This document shows positions 33,190-41,605 of a DNA stretch of 64,000 nucleotides, piece by piece. The DNA is from Ignisphaera cupida. GTDB taxonomy: Archaea; Thermoproteota; Thermoprotei_A; Sulfolobales; Ignisphaeraceae. Location of the stretch: contig NZ_JASNVW010000001.1 in assembly GCF_030186535.1 (NCBI RefSeq), positions 186,001-250,000 on the forward strand, read 5' to 3'. A program made the position numbers and the translations under genes. Each line of letters starts with the position of its first letter. Positions within the stretch are counted from its first letter, which is position 1. Under the pieces are notes generated by a model. That model had not been told where the DNA came from, did not search any database, and worked only from the letters and a program-made list of their open reading frames with translations.

Positions 33190-35907
33190 GTTAGCAACTA
33201 TTTGCATCTCTTGTTTCTGTGTGTTGAGATTTCTTAAATCTTGTTTAGAGCTTTTCTCCAATACTTTTTTCACCATGTCTTGAAGTCTTGCTATAAGCTT
33301 TCTCTTATCTTCCATCAAGACAATATCGCTATAGCCGTAAGCAACAATGTTATGAGCAAATGGGCTTGGGGCAAAAGGGCTTTCAATAACTCTTATTGCT
33401 ATATCCCCAGATTCAATTTTTTCTAGAACTTCCCTAGCATTTTGCAAATCCATAAAATCTTCCAAAATCTCTCTATAGGTTTCTTCAACAATTGGGAATT
33501 TCTCATACTTTTCAACAGCTTGAATAATCTTTTCTGCATTTATTTGTCTTCTAGCAATTGATACATCAACACCCTTGTAGCGTCTTAATAACATAAATGC
33601 TCTTTCAGCACAATGCCTAAACCTTTTCTTGAATAGCTCTGTTTTCCTAATGGCTTTTCTAGCAATTTCCTCAACATTTTTGCTTGTAACACTCTTAATA
33701 ACATTGTTAATTTGCTGAATATTAACATGTCCTGGTACTGTTAGCATGAACCCATTGTCTGTAACCGATATCTTGACACTTTCCTTCAAAATATTTGCAA
33801 GTGCATATGCATATGCTCTTGAAAGCACATCATTTACTCTTCGGCCAAATAAGCTATGAAATATTATGTTTGAAGCACCTCTTTCTTTGTCAGGCCATAT
33901 TTCAACAAGTATGAGCTTATCTGATGGTATTAAATCATTTGTAAACAGTAGTTGTTGATAAATATATTCATAAATGTATTCAGCTGCATGAAACTCGATG
34001 TTATATTCTTTAACAAGCCAGTCTATAACAGCATCTCTAGGCATGGACTTAATCATTTCAGCTATAGTTCTTCTAAATCTTCCAACCTCCACTGCTGAAT
34101 CATAGGATAGTGGAAGCATTTCAGAAAACCAAGAAGGTACAGTAGGTCTTTCACCTTCTGCCGGCTCAACAACTATGTGCGTAGGATGCATTGCTAAAAC
34201 TCTATATGTTTTGCCTCCCAAAACAAAGATATCTCCTGGGCCCAGTATTTCAGCAAATCCCTCTTCCAAATCACCAATATATCTTTTTTTGTTATCAATA
34301 ACACAAAAAACTCCTATCTTTGCCTCATCAGGAATGGCACCAACGTTAAGCTGGTATATCATTCTTGCTCCTCTTCTTCTTTCAATGGTTTCAGAATTCT
34401 CATTAAACCTTATTTTAGCATATACATTGTAATCTTCTAAACCAGGGTATTTGCCAGCAAGATAGTTCACCACAGTTACTAATTCATCTTTTCGAATATC
34501 ATGGTATGTATAACTTCGCTTTATAATGGTTAAAATCTCGTCAATTGTTCTGGGTTTTTCAAGCGACATTCCAACTATGTGCTGTGCTAAAATGTCAAGA
34601 GGCTTTTTAGGTATTTTGACTCTGTCTATCTTCCTCTGAAGAGCAAGTTTTGCTAAAACTGTGCATTCAACAAGATCATCTCTGTCAACAACTATGAGAA
34701 CACCTTTACTAACTTCATAAGCATTGTGTCCAGCTCTACCAACTCTTTGTAAAAGCCTTGTTACACTTTTTGGACTACTAAGCAAAACAACGAGATCTAT
34801 ATAACCAATGTCTATGCCTAGCTCAAGACTTGTTGATGACACAACAACTCTTAGAAGACCCTTCTTAAGCTTATCCTCAACATCAAGTCTTACATCTCTG
34901 CTTAAGCTACTATGGTGAGCCTCAATTTCATCAGCATCGATAATACCATTTGAACTAAGGCTCTTCTTAAGTTTGTAAACAACTCTTTCTGTTGCACTTC
35001 TAGTATTTGTAAAAACAAGTGATGTTCTATGCTGTAATACGAGTTTTGTAAGTTCCTCATATATAGCCTCATTCAATACATTAGCAGGAGTATAGACAAG
35101 GTCTAAACGTGGAGTCACAACCCTTATATCTATTGGCTTAGAGAATCTCGCATCTACTATTACAATAGGTCTTGGACTTCCATCACTTTTAAAGCCTGCT
35201 AAAAACCTTGCAACTTCCTCTAAAGGAGATATTGTAGCACTCAGACCTATCCTCTGAAAATCATCACCAACAAGATCAACTAATCTCTCAAGTGATAAAA
35301 CAAGATGCGATCCTCTTTTACTCGACGCAATTTCATGAACCTCATCAACAATAACCCACTTGGTTGTAGCAAGTCTTTCTCTAAATCTTGGAGCATTGAG
35401 TGCTAAAGCTAAGCTTTCAGGAGTTGTAATCAATATGTGTGGAGGAGTTTTTAGCATTCTAGACTTCTCATTTGGTAATGTATCACTAGTTCTAACAGCA
35501 ACTCTTATATCAACATCAACCCCCAGCTCATTTTTAACATATTCTCTAATCTCAGTCAATGGCTGTATAAGATTCTTCTGCATATCATTATTCAATGCAC
35601 GAAGAGGTGAGACATAAACAGCATATATCTGATCCTTCAACTCATTGTTTAAAGCAAGTCTATACAAATCATCTATAATTGGCATAAACACAGCAAGTGT
35701 TTTCCCTGTTCCAGTAGGGCTTGATATCAAAACATTGTAACCAGCTTTGATGTAGGGAATAGCCATTTTTTGAGGTGGTGTTAAAGAACCATATCTATTT
35801 TTGAACCAGTTCACAATTGGTTTAAGAAGAAAACTAACGACATATTCGCTATCGAATTCATGAGCATAAGCAAGGCCATCATCTGAAAAAACAACCTTTA
35901 AACTCAA
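33184..35907 (-). CDS. lhr: Lhr-family superfamily 2 DNA helicase
   Basis: DEAD/DEAH-box helicase of 907 residues. Motif I is SSPTGTGKT, motif II DEVHE, motif III SATIS and motif VI QRVGRAGHN. After the two RecA domains come the winged-helix and Lhr-core extension (PGDIFVLGGKTYRV). Archaeal Lhr is a 3'-5' helicase tied to replication-coupled repair. The start is TTG 35907 with AGGTG upstream. It is monocistronic. Confidence 0.92.
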   Translation of the reverse strand: MSLKVVFSDDGLAYAHEFDSEYVVSFLLKPIVNWFKNRYGSLTPPQKMAIPYIKAGYNVLISSPTGTGKTLAVFMPIIDDLYRLALNNELKDQIYAVYVSPLRALNNDMQKNLIQPLTEIREYVKNELGVDVDIRVAVRTSDTLPNEKSRMLKTPPHILITTPESLALALNAPRFRERLATTKWVIVDEVHEIASSKRGSHLVLSLERLVDLVGDDFQRIGLSATISPLEEVARFLAGFKSDGSPRPIVIVDARFSKPIDIRVVTPRLDLVYTPANVLNEAIYEELTKLVLQHRTSLVFTNTRSATERVVYKLKKSLSSNGIIDADEIEAHHSSLSRDVRLDVEDKLKKGLLRVVVSSTSLELGIDIGYIDLVVLLSSPKSVTRLLQRVGRAGHNAYEVSKGVLIVVDRDDLVECTVLAKLALQRKIDRVKIPKKPLDILAQHIVGMSLEKPRTIDEILTIIKRSYTYHDIRKDELVTVVNYLAGKYPGLEDYNVYAKIRFNENSETIERRRGARMIYQLNVGAIPDEAKIGVFCVIDNKKRYIGDLEEGFAEILGPGDIFVLGGKTYRVLAMHPTHIVVEPAEGERPTVPSWFSEMLPLSYDSAVEVGRFRRTIAEMIKSMPRDAVIDWLVKEYNIEFHAAEYIYEYIYQQLLFTNDLIPSDKLILVEIWPDKERGASNIIFHSLFGRRVNDVLSRAYAYALANILKESVKISVTDNGFMLTVPGHVNIQQINNVIKSVTSKNVEEIARKAIRKTELFKKRFRHCAERAFMLLRRYKGVDVSIARRQINAEKIIQAVEKYEKFPIVEETYREILEDFMDLQNAREVLEKIESGDIAIRVIESPFAPSPFAHNIVAYGYSDIVLMEDKRKLIARLQDMVKKVLEKSSKQDLRNLNTQKQEMQIVANS

Positions 35908-36034
35908 ATCATTAGCACCTTAAATCAATATTGCTCTAGTATTACTCTCGTTAGAATAGGCTATAGCTATTTAAAGGGCTTATTAAGTATGAGATTCGTG
36001 AAACTTCATTAAAAAGACTCATACATATTCATGT

Positions 36035-36280
36035 TCATATATCTATTTTTGACAAAGCATCTCTTATGTTTTTAGGTAGCGACATGTAGTCTATTTCCTC
36101 AGCATCTCTCTCCTGATATTCCCATTCTTTCTGCGTTCCATCAGGCAATGTATAAACATGTTTTGTTACAAGCACTGGTACTGCATAGAGTTTACCATCT
36201 TGTGATCTGCAAAGCTCTACAACTATTCGCTTCTCTCCTTTCTTCACAATGTATTTCTTCTCAATATTCACTCTATACAT
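36035..36280 (-). CDS. Small hypothetical protein
   Basis: About 81 residues, basic N-terminus and acidic C-terminus (QERDAEEIDYMSLP), mostly beta strands (KYIVKKGEKRIVVELCRSQD, AVPVLVTKHVY). I do not recognise the family. ATG 36280 overlaps the stop of the DUF2192-like gene (36273-36275); GTG 36289 is an alternative start. The overlap shows translational coupling. Confidence 0.65.
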   Translation of the reverse strand: MYRVNIEKKYIVKKGEKRIVVELCRSQDGKLYAVPVLVTKHVYTLPDGTQKEWEYQERDAEEIDYMSLPKNIRDALSKIDI

Positions 36281-37010
36281 TGTTATCACTTTTTTGCTTC
36301 TTTTTGCTACTCAAAGACTTAATGCTTTTGACAATATTTTCAGGTAGGGTAAAAAAGTGTTTACTAACTTCAACTATGTAGCTTAGTGATGGTGTTGCCT
36401 TGGGTATACCAATGTTGAGAGCTATAACATTCTTTGTCATGTTAATATCCATAAGACTTTTTACTTGACCAGAAGCAATTCTAGCCCCCACCTCATATGC
36501 TATAACAAATTTTGTAAATCTTCTAACAGTATCTTGGAACATGTCATAGAAATTGTAAAGCTTTTTCAAAATAGTTACAAGATCCTCGAATTTTATAAAA
36601 CCGAAGTAATATAGTGTAAAAGCAAATCTAAGAAATCTTGCAATAAATGAATCATTTAGTTGCGTACACAAATCATCTACTTCTTTACAGAAATCTTCTC
36701 TTGTTGATACCTTGCTCAAAACATTCAAAACTTTTTCGAATAGCATCTCCGTGGAGAATACTGTTTTTAGAATTTCCTCACTAATGTCTCTATCTATTCC
36801 AAGACCCCATTTACCAATTATGTATAGAGATGCCATTTCCTTATCGTATAAATCTGGAGGGTTGCTAGAACCTCTTATAGGCTCTATGCTCATTGAATTA
36901 TAGGTATCTTTAAGTATCTCCACAACCTCTTCTCTATTTTTTATAGGTTTTGACACTAAAATACTCCAAACAGTTGTTAAAGCCTCTATTCTTCTCCTTT
37001 TTAAATTCAA
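36273..37010 (-). CDS. DUF2192-like archaeal protein
   Basis: A helical protein of ~245 residues. The block beginning RRRIEALTTVWSILV, followed by PPDLYDKEMASLYIIGKWGLG, resembles the uncharacterised archaeal DUF2192 family (from memory). The frame stays open up to 37199, but that would cross the divergent promoter and overlap the radical SAM start. TTG 37010, preceded by AAGGTG at six bases, is the better start; GTG 37019 is next best. It shares a palindromic promoter with the radical SAM gene. Function unknown. Confidence 0.6.
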   Translation of the reverse strand: MNLKRRRIEALTTVWSILVSKPIKNREEVVEILKDTYNSMSIEPIRGSSNPPDLYDKEMASLYIIGKWGLGIDRDISEEILKTVFSTEMLFEKVLNVLSKVSTREDFCKEVDDLCTQLNDSFIARFLRFAFTLYYFGFIKFEDLVTILKKLYNFYDMFQDTVRRFTKFVIAYEVGARIASGQVKSLMDINMTKNVIALNIGIPKATPSLSYIVEVSKHFFTLPENIVKSIKSLSSKKKQKSDNNV

Positions 37011-37077
37011 TTTCAGCACCTTACTAGCGAATTGTTTAAAAAATTTCCACAGATTCTCACATTTATTAATGGTGACT

Positions 37078-37091
37078 AGGTATATATACCT
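37078..37091. promoter_or_regulatory. Symmetric bidirectional TATA element
   Basis: AGGTATATATACCT is a perfect 14-base inverted repeat centred between the divergent DUF2192-like and radical SAM genes. Both strands offer TATATATA with CC/GG flanks, so one TBP site could serve both directions, with starts near 37059 and 37111. Confidence 0.6.
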
Positions 37092-37136
37092 TCTTATATT
37101 ACAATCCAGGGTATTAGATGATAAGGTTATAGGGCT

Positions 37137-38684
37137 ATGGACAAACTCAAGGCTGAAATAGTTATAACGACAGATAGATCTATGATGACTAATCATCATG
37201 GAAGAGAGTTTATAGGGTTCTTAGCAACAGGACCAGCCATAGGAGTTCCAGAAGCACTGTGGATGTATCTTTGTTGCCCAAAGCCTAAAGTTGATGAGTT
37301 TGGAAGACCATTTGAAGCACCCTATGGTTTACGCAAAATTGAGGCAGCACTTCAAGATGCTGGTTTGGAGGCTCATGTGATAGACCCAGACTATCTCGAT
37401 AGGTACATAGAATCTGCAAAAATTTTGATGATTGGTCATCACGATTATTTTGCATTTGGCCCTCCAAGCTCAGAATGGTGGCTTATCACAGGTAAGGAAC
37501 CTGTGAATAGAAAAAGTTTCTTTAGGCTTATGGAAAGCGATGCAGTAAGGAAAATGCGTAGTAGAAATGTTAAGATTGTTGTTGGAGGTCCAGCAGCTTG
37601 GCAGTGGCTTTGGGTACCAGAATATGTGGATAAGTGGGGAATTGACGTTATTGTTGAAGGTGAAGCTGATGAGATTGTTGTTGATATTGCTAAAAAGATT
37701 CTCAATGGTGAGGAGGTGCCAAAATATATTTCTGTTGGGGCTTTGGAATCTCCACCGATAGAAAAGATACCAGTAATAAAAAGAGCAAGTGTTAATGGAT
37801 TAGTTGAAATTATGAGGGGATGTCCAAGAGGATGCAAATTCTGTAGCGTTACGTTAAGACCTCTTAGACACATACCCATAGAAAAAATAGTTAAAGAAAT
37901 CGAGGTTAACAAAAGCTATGGTGTTAAAAACGCTATTTTACATAGCGAAGATGTTTTGCTCTATGGTTCAAAAGGTATAGAACCAAATGAAGAAGCTTTG
38001 ATTAAACTTCATGATGCTATAACCAAGGTTGTTAATGGCATGGCATGGGCTCATGTATCGCTAGCTACAGTTGTTTATGCTCAAAGAAAATACAAATTAA
38101 TAACGAAAATAACAGAGATTGTATATTCAAGATTGGAGCAAAATTATATAGGTGTTGAAGTTGGTATAGAGACAGGGTCGCCTCGCTTAGCAAAAATTGT
38201 AATGCCTGCAAAGGCTGCTCCGTTTAAGACTGAAGAATGGCCTGATATAGTTGAGGAAGCATTTGCTATTATGCATGATCATAGGATAATACCTGCAGCA
38301 ACATTTATACTTGGTTTTCCTGGTGAAGAGCCAGATGATGTTGTTAAAACAATTGAGTTATTAGAACGGCTAAAGAAATACAGAAGTCTTATTGTGCCCA
38401 TGTTGTTTGTTCCAATGGGTGTGTTGAAAAGTGAGGAAGGTGGTGTAACAGGTATGAAGATAATACATGAACATGCAGAAGCTATGAGAGTAGCGTTTTG
38501 GCATACAATTCACTGGGCTGAGGATATAATAACGAATTTCTATATGAGGGGATTCAAATATGAGCCATTAAAACTCATAATAAAGGCATTTCTGTGGTTT
38601 GCAAAAAGAAAAATGATTGAAATTGAGAAAAATGTATTACCAAGATTCACAGAAAAGGAATTGTCATTGAAAACAAATCAGTAG
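37137..38684 (+). CDS. Radical SAM enzyme with B12-binding-like N-terminal domain
   Basis: Domain order: N-terminal Rossmann region resembling a cobalamin-binding fold (~40-190, GGPAAWQWLW, VEGEADEIV) but without the DxHxxG lower-ligand motif, then the radical SAM barrel with CPRGCKFC (Cys229, Cys233, Cys236). It has 515 residues. It belongs to the broad archaeal class of B12-type radical SAM proteins, with methylation or methylthiolation likely but substrate unknown. ATG 37137 lies behind the shared palindromic promoter. A second such enzyme is at 51664. Confidence 0.85.
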   Translation: MDKLKAEIVITTDRSMMTNHHGREFIGFLATGPAIGVPEALWMYLCCPKPKVDEFGRPFEAPYGLRKIEAALQDAGLEAHVIDPDYLDRYIESAKILMIGHHDYFAFGPPSSEWWLITGKEPVNRKSFFRLMESDAVRKMRSRNVKIVVGGPAAWQWLWVPEYVDKWGIDVIVEGEADEIVVDIAKKILNGEEVPKYISVGALESPPIEKIPVIKRASVNGLVEIMRGCPRGCKFCSVTLRPLRHIPIEKIVKEIEVNKSYGVKNAILHSEDVLLYGSKGIEPNEEALIKLHDAITKVVNGMAWAHVSLATVVYAQRKYKLITKITEIVYSRLEQNYIGVEVGIETGSPRLAKIVMPAKAAPFKTEEWPDIVEEAFAIMHDHRIIPAATFILGFPGEEPDDVVKTIELLERLKKYRSLIVPMLFVPMGVLKSEEGGVTGMKIIHEHAEAMRVAFWHTIHWAEDIITNFYMRGFKYEPLKLIIKAFLWFAKRKMIEIEKNVLPRFTEKELSLKTNQ

Positions 38685-38757
38685 AATAGCGAAATAACAA
38701 ATGATGTGCATTACATTTTTAATAAAATAGGAGTCAGATATAGTTTTTGAGAACAAC

Positions 38758-39237
38758 ATGAGTGTTAAATCAAGAATTTTACTAAGCATAGCGCTTTTGA
38801 GGGAGCTTCACAATAAAATTGAGTATTATAAGATTGTTGTTGATAATAATATTAGAAGAGCTGAAATACTTTCAAAGCAAATTGGTGATAGGAAGAAGAA
38901 TTTTGAAAAAGAAATCCAAAGCTTAGAGCTATTGAAAAAAAGGTTAAATAGCATTGATATTTTTCTTGAAAATATCATATTGAAATTGGAAACATTCATG
39001 AATTTAGGGCATGCAATGTTTTTTGGTGTTGTTATTAGGGAATTGGCGAAGGAGTTGAAAAAGCTAATTAAAGGCTCTATACCAATAATGGAAGTTTATC
39101 TTGATAACCTCACCAGAATTTCAAATGACTTAATAAACTTTGCAGCTATGGAATCAAATTCTACAACATTTGCTTCTCTCGTTCCTGAAGCTAAAAAAAT
39201 TATTGAGGAGGCAAAGAAGGTAGCTGGCATAGTATAA
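38758..39237 (+). CDS. ESCRT-III/Snf7-family CdvB paralogue
   Basis: A 159-residue all-helical protein. The block FLENIILKLETFMNLGHAMF, followed by the helix VVIRELAKELKKLIKG, matches the CdvB core helices alpha2-alpha3 that polymerise at the division site and vesicles. The C-terminal MIM2 and winged-helix parts of the main CdvB are absent, as in CdvB1-3. No CdvA or CdvC (Vps4) gene is adjacent, so this is a stand-alone paralogue. ATG 38758 follows a TATA-like stretch near 38714. The aKMT-like gene is convergent, four bases away. Confidence 0.7.
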   Translation: MSVKSRILLSIALLRELHNKIEYYKIVVDNNIRRAEILSKQIGDRKKNFEKEIQSLELLKKRLNSIDIFLENIILKLETFMNLGHAMFFGVVIRELAKELKKLIKGSIPIMEVYLDNLTRISNDLINFAAMESNSTTFASLVPEAKKIIEEAKKVAGIV

Positions 39238-39241
39238 TCTA

Positions 39242-39766
39242 TTACTTATCGCTAATTCCCTTAACATATAGATATAGTCTGGCCGTTCTCATAGGCAGTG
39301 CAACTTCGACTATTTGAATAGGTCTCCATCCTGGAATTTCAAAATCTAGTGTAACAACCCTTGCCCCATCCTTTAACTCAGCTTCTAACTTAGGCCTTAA
39401 AGCCTTGTTAACAGATGTTAACAAATACATGTAAACAACACTTGCTTCTGATAAATTTGTTTTGAAGAAATCTTCATTTACAAACTCTATTTTATTTAAT
39501 ACATTTAACGACTTTGCATTTTCTTTAGCTCTTTCAATAAGCATTGGATTTATTTCCACACAAACAGCTTTTTTTACACCCTCTTTAACAGCCTTCAAAA
39601 CAACTCTGCCATCTCCACATCCAAGATCATAGAAAACATCTTCAGATTTCACATTTGCTAATCTCATCACAATGTCTAACAACTCTTCTCTTGTTGGAAC
39701 CCATGGCACTCTAGCACCTTCATAATATGCGGAGACCAATGACATCACCTCTTCAAAACTCCACAT
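39242..39766 (-). CDS. Protein-lysine methyltransferase, aKMT-like
   Basis: A small class I SAM methyltransferase of 174 residues. VPWVPTREELLDIVMRLANV, the SAM motif YDLGCGDGRVV and the pattern LLTSVNKALRPKLEAEL follow the sequence of Sulfolobus aKMT4 as I recall it. aKMT modifies lysines on Cren7 and other chromatin proteins with broad specificity. The start is ATG 39766. It is monocistronic. Confidence 0.8.
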   Translation of the reverse strand: MWSFEEVMSLVSAYYEGARVPWVPTREELLDIVMRLANVKSEDVFYDLGCGDGRVVLKAVKEGVKKAVCVEINPMLIERAKENAKSLNVLNKIEFVNEDFFKTNLSEASVVYMYLLTSVNKALRPKLEAELKDGARVVTLDFEIPGWRPIQIVEVALPMRTARLYLYVKGISDK

Positions 39767-39809
39767 ATCTAATACAGCCTTGCTCTAGAAATTTATAAAG
39801 TTTTAATAT

Positions 39810-40421
39810 CTAAGGTATCCATAAATTCTTTTTAACAAGTTCTTTCATGTCTTCTTCAGCTTTCATAGTTATGAACTCTAAAAATGTCTGTATCACTTCA
39901 TCAAATTCTTTCTTGCTATATTCACTCTCGTTCCATTCCTTAGCTACTTTACCCCACATTTTAAGTTCTTGAATTCTAGCTCGAGCTAATTTAGTTAAGT
40001 CACTTTTTATATCCTCTGGTATAATCCTTTTATTACCTATTATGCCAGGACATTCACCTAAAGCGTTCTCATTCACCTCAATGCTTATATTATCACCATT
40101 TTCAATGTATACAAATGGGTAGAATCTACACACAAGTGGTTTATATGGATGCACACTACATTTTCCATTTCTTAAAAGAAAAATGCATGAGCCATCATCC
40201 TTCGAATTCAATGCAAGAAAATACTTCTCACCACCAAATACCACCTGAGGATATGTTAAATCATCATAAAGTGAAGCCTCATATAAACTAATTGTTGATG
40301 GCTTTATATCAACATTAGCATATATTTTAAGTCTCAATAAATCTAGATGTGTTACTGGAATCCAATACTTTTTACAGCAATAGCCTTTAAGAATACATCT
40401 AAAGATTACCAATGACTTCAC
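39810..40421 (-). CDS. YkgJ-type cysteine-cluster (zinc/iron-chelating) protein
   Basis: Four conserved cysteine regions, CILKGYCC near the start, CIFL, CSVHPYKPLVCRFYP, and C in GECPG, give the CxxxCC / CxxHPxxPxxCRxYP pattern of the YkgJ family. It binds a metal, but the cellular role is unknown. GTG 40421 and TTG 40412 compete: AAGGTG lies ideally for TTG 40412, and the TATA element at 40431-40438 also predicts a start near 40410. It has ~200 residues and is monocistronic. Confidence 0.78.
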   Translation of the reverse strand: MKSLVIFRCILKGYCCKKYWIPVTHLDLLRLKIYANVDIKPSTISLYEASLYDDLTYPQVVFGGEKYFLALNSKDDGSCIFLLRNGKCSVHPYKPLVCRFYPFVYIENGDNISIEVNENALGECPGIIGNKRIIPEDIKSDLTKLARARIQELKMWGKVAKEWNESEYSKKEFDEVIQTFLEFITMKAEEDMKELVKKNLWIP

Positions 40422-40463
40422 CTTAATTACTATAAAGCTTATTATTTAAAAGTTGAAAATATG

Positions 40464-41123
40464 TTAATCTGGAGGTGTTAATACATATATTGTATTGCTT
40501 TTTATATTACTTTTCTCCAAAACAATCTGATTTGAATCTATTTTAATAACATTCCAATTACTTGGCTTTATAGCTAGAAAGTCTTCGACTGGTTTTAAAG
40601 GAAGATTCAATCCTTTTACCCAGTAGTGCATAGGTATAACGGCTTTAGGTGTCAAAACATTTATTACATTCCAGGCAGCTTTAGAATCAATTGTGTATGT
40701 TCCACCAACAGGTATCATAAGAACATCTATATCGCCAACAGCATTCTTATATGATGCATCAAGTTCATGGCCGAGGTCGCCAAGATGAGTGAGAGATACT
40801 CCATCAACAACTATTTTATAGATTGAGATTTTGCCTCTTCTCCTTCCTTTTTCTCTATCATGATATGCTTCAACTCCTTTCACAATTACATCATCTATTA
40901 CCTTTTCTCCTACAAACGTGGATATAACTTTTGCACTAGGTTTTGCAACAACTCCATAGGCATTATGATCAAAGTGTTCATGTGTTATCAAAACTATGTC
41001 TGCTTGAACTTTTGGAGGTTTTAAACCCAGGCTATAACCATCATGTGGATCAATAACGATTACAGTACCCTTAGATGATACTACTTCAAAACATGCATGT
41101 CCATGCCATTTTATTACAACCAT
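40464..41123 (-). CDS. UPF0173 metallo-beta-lactamase-fold hydrolase
   Basis: The start IKWHGHACFEVV, the metal motif THEHFDHNAYG, GDLGHE and PMHYWVKG identify the UlaG/UPF0173 group of metallo-beta-lactamase hydrolases. Two metal ions are expected. It has 219 residues from ATG 41123. The physiological substrate is unknown and neighbours give no clue. Confidence 0.87.
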   Translation of the reverse strand: MVVIKWHGHACFEVVSSKGTVIVIDPHDGYSLGLKPPKVQADIVLITHEHFDHNAYGVVAKPSAKVISTFVGEKVIDDVIVKGVEAYHDREKGRRRGKISIYKIVVDGVSLTHLGDLGHELDASYKNAVGDIDVLMIPVGGTYTIDSKAAWNVINVLTPKAVIPMHYWVKGLNLPLKPVEDFLAIKPSNWNVIKIDSNQIVLEKSNIKSNTIYVLTPPD

Positions 41124-41228
41124 GTGTCTACACCTAAGAAAAATAGGTTTTCGGTATTAAAAAAGCTTCTTGTTACTACAAAACCTATAAACTCGCAAAT
41201 CGAAATAGCAAGAATTAGGTGAGATTTA

Positions 41229-41564
41229 ATGGTTGCTGAGAGCAATCAGCAAAAAGGAGGTGGTGCTGCTAATATTCAAAAAAGATTCGAATCACGAATA
41301 CCTCAATATGATAATGAGGCAAAAATTAGACAGGCGTTAATGATATTGAATAGAGTAATGAATGATCCATCAATACCTAGAAACATTAGAAGAGCTGCCA
41401 TGTATGCTATAAGAGCATTGAATGAGAAAAGCCTTACACCTGGTGTAAGAGCTGCAAATGCTGTTGGTGTTTTAGATGAGGTTAGCCAAGACCCTAACAT
41501 GCCACTACATGCAAGAACTCTTTTATGGCAAGCAATATCGATTCTTGAAACCGTTAAGGATTAA
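41229..41564 (+). CDS. UPF0147-family small helical protein
   Basis: Residues ~35-111 carry the UPF0147 pattern: [40 protein letters not shown] and [14 protein letters not shown]. The helical repeats suggest a compact bundle. The first ~30 residues are a polar low-complexity tail ([14 protein letters not shown]). The family is found across archaea and its function is unknown. ATG 41229 follows a TTAGGTGAGA ribosome-binding site. The FAU-1 gene follows 41 bases later. Confidence 0.85.
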   Translation: MVAESNQQKGGGAANIQKRFESRIPQYDNEAKIRQALMILNRVMNDPSIPRNIRRAAMYAIRALNEKSLTPGVRAANAVGVLDEVSQDPNMPLHARTLLWQAISILETVKD

Positions 41565-41605
41565 AATCCATTGATATATACACAACTATTGAGAGAGGTT
41601 TTACC

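Noticed and set aside
37011-37199. N-terminal extension of the DUF2192-like frame
   Set aside because: It would cross the shared promoter and overlap the divergent radical SAM start; TTG 37010 has a good ribosome-binding site.
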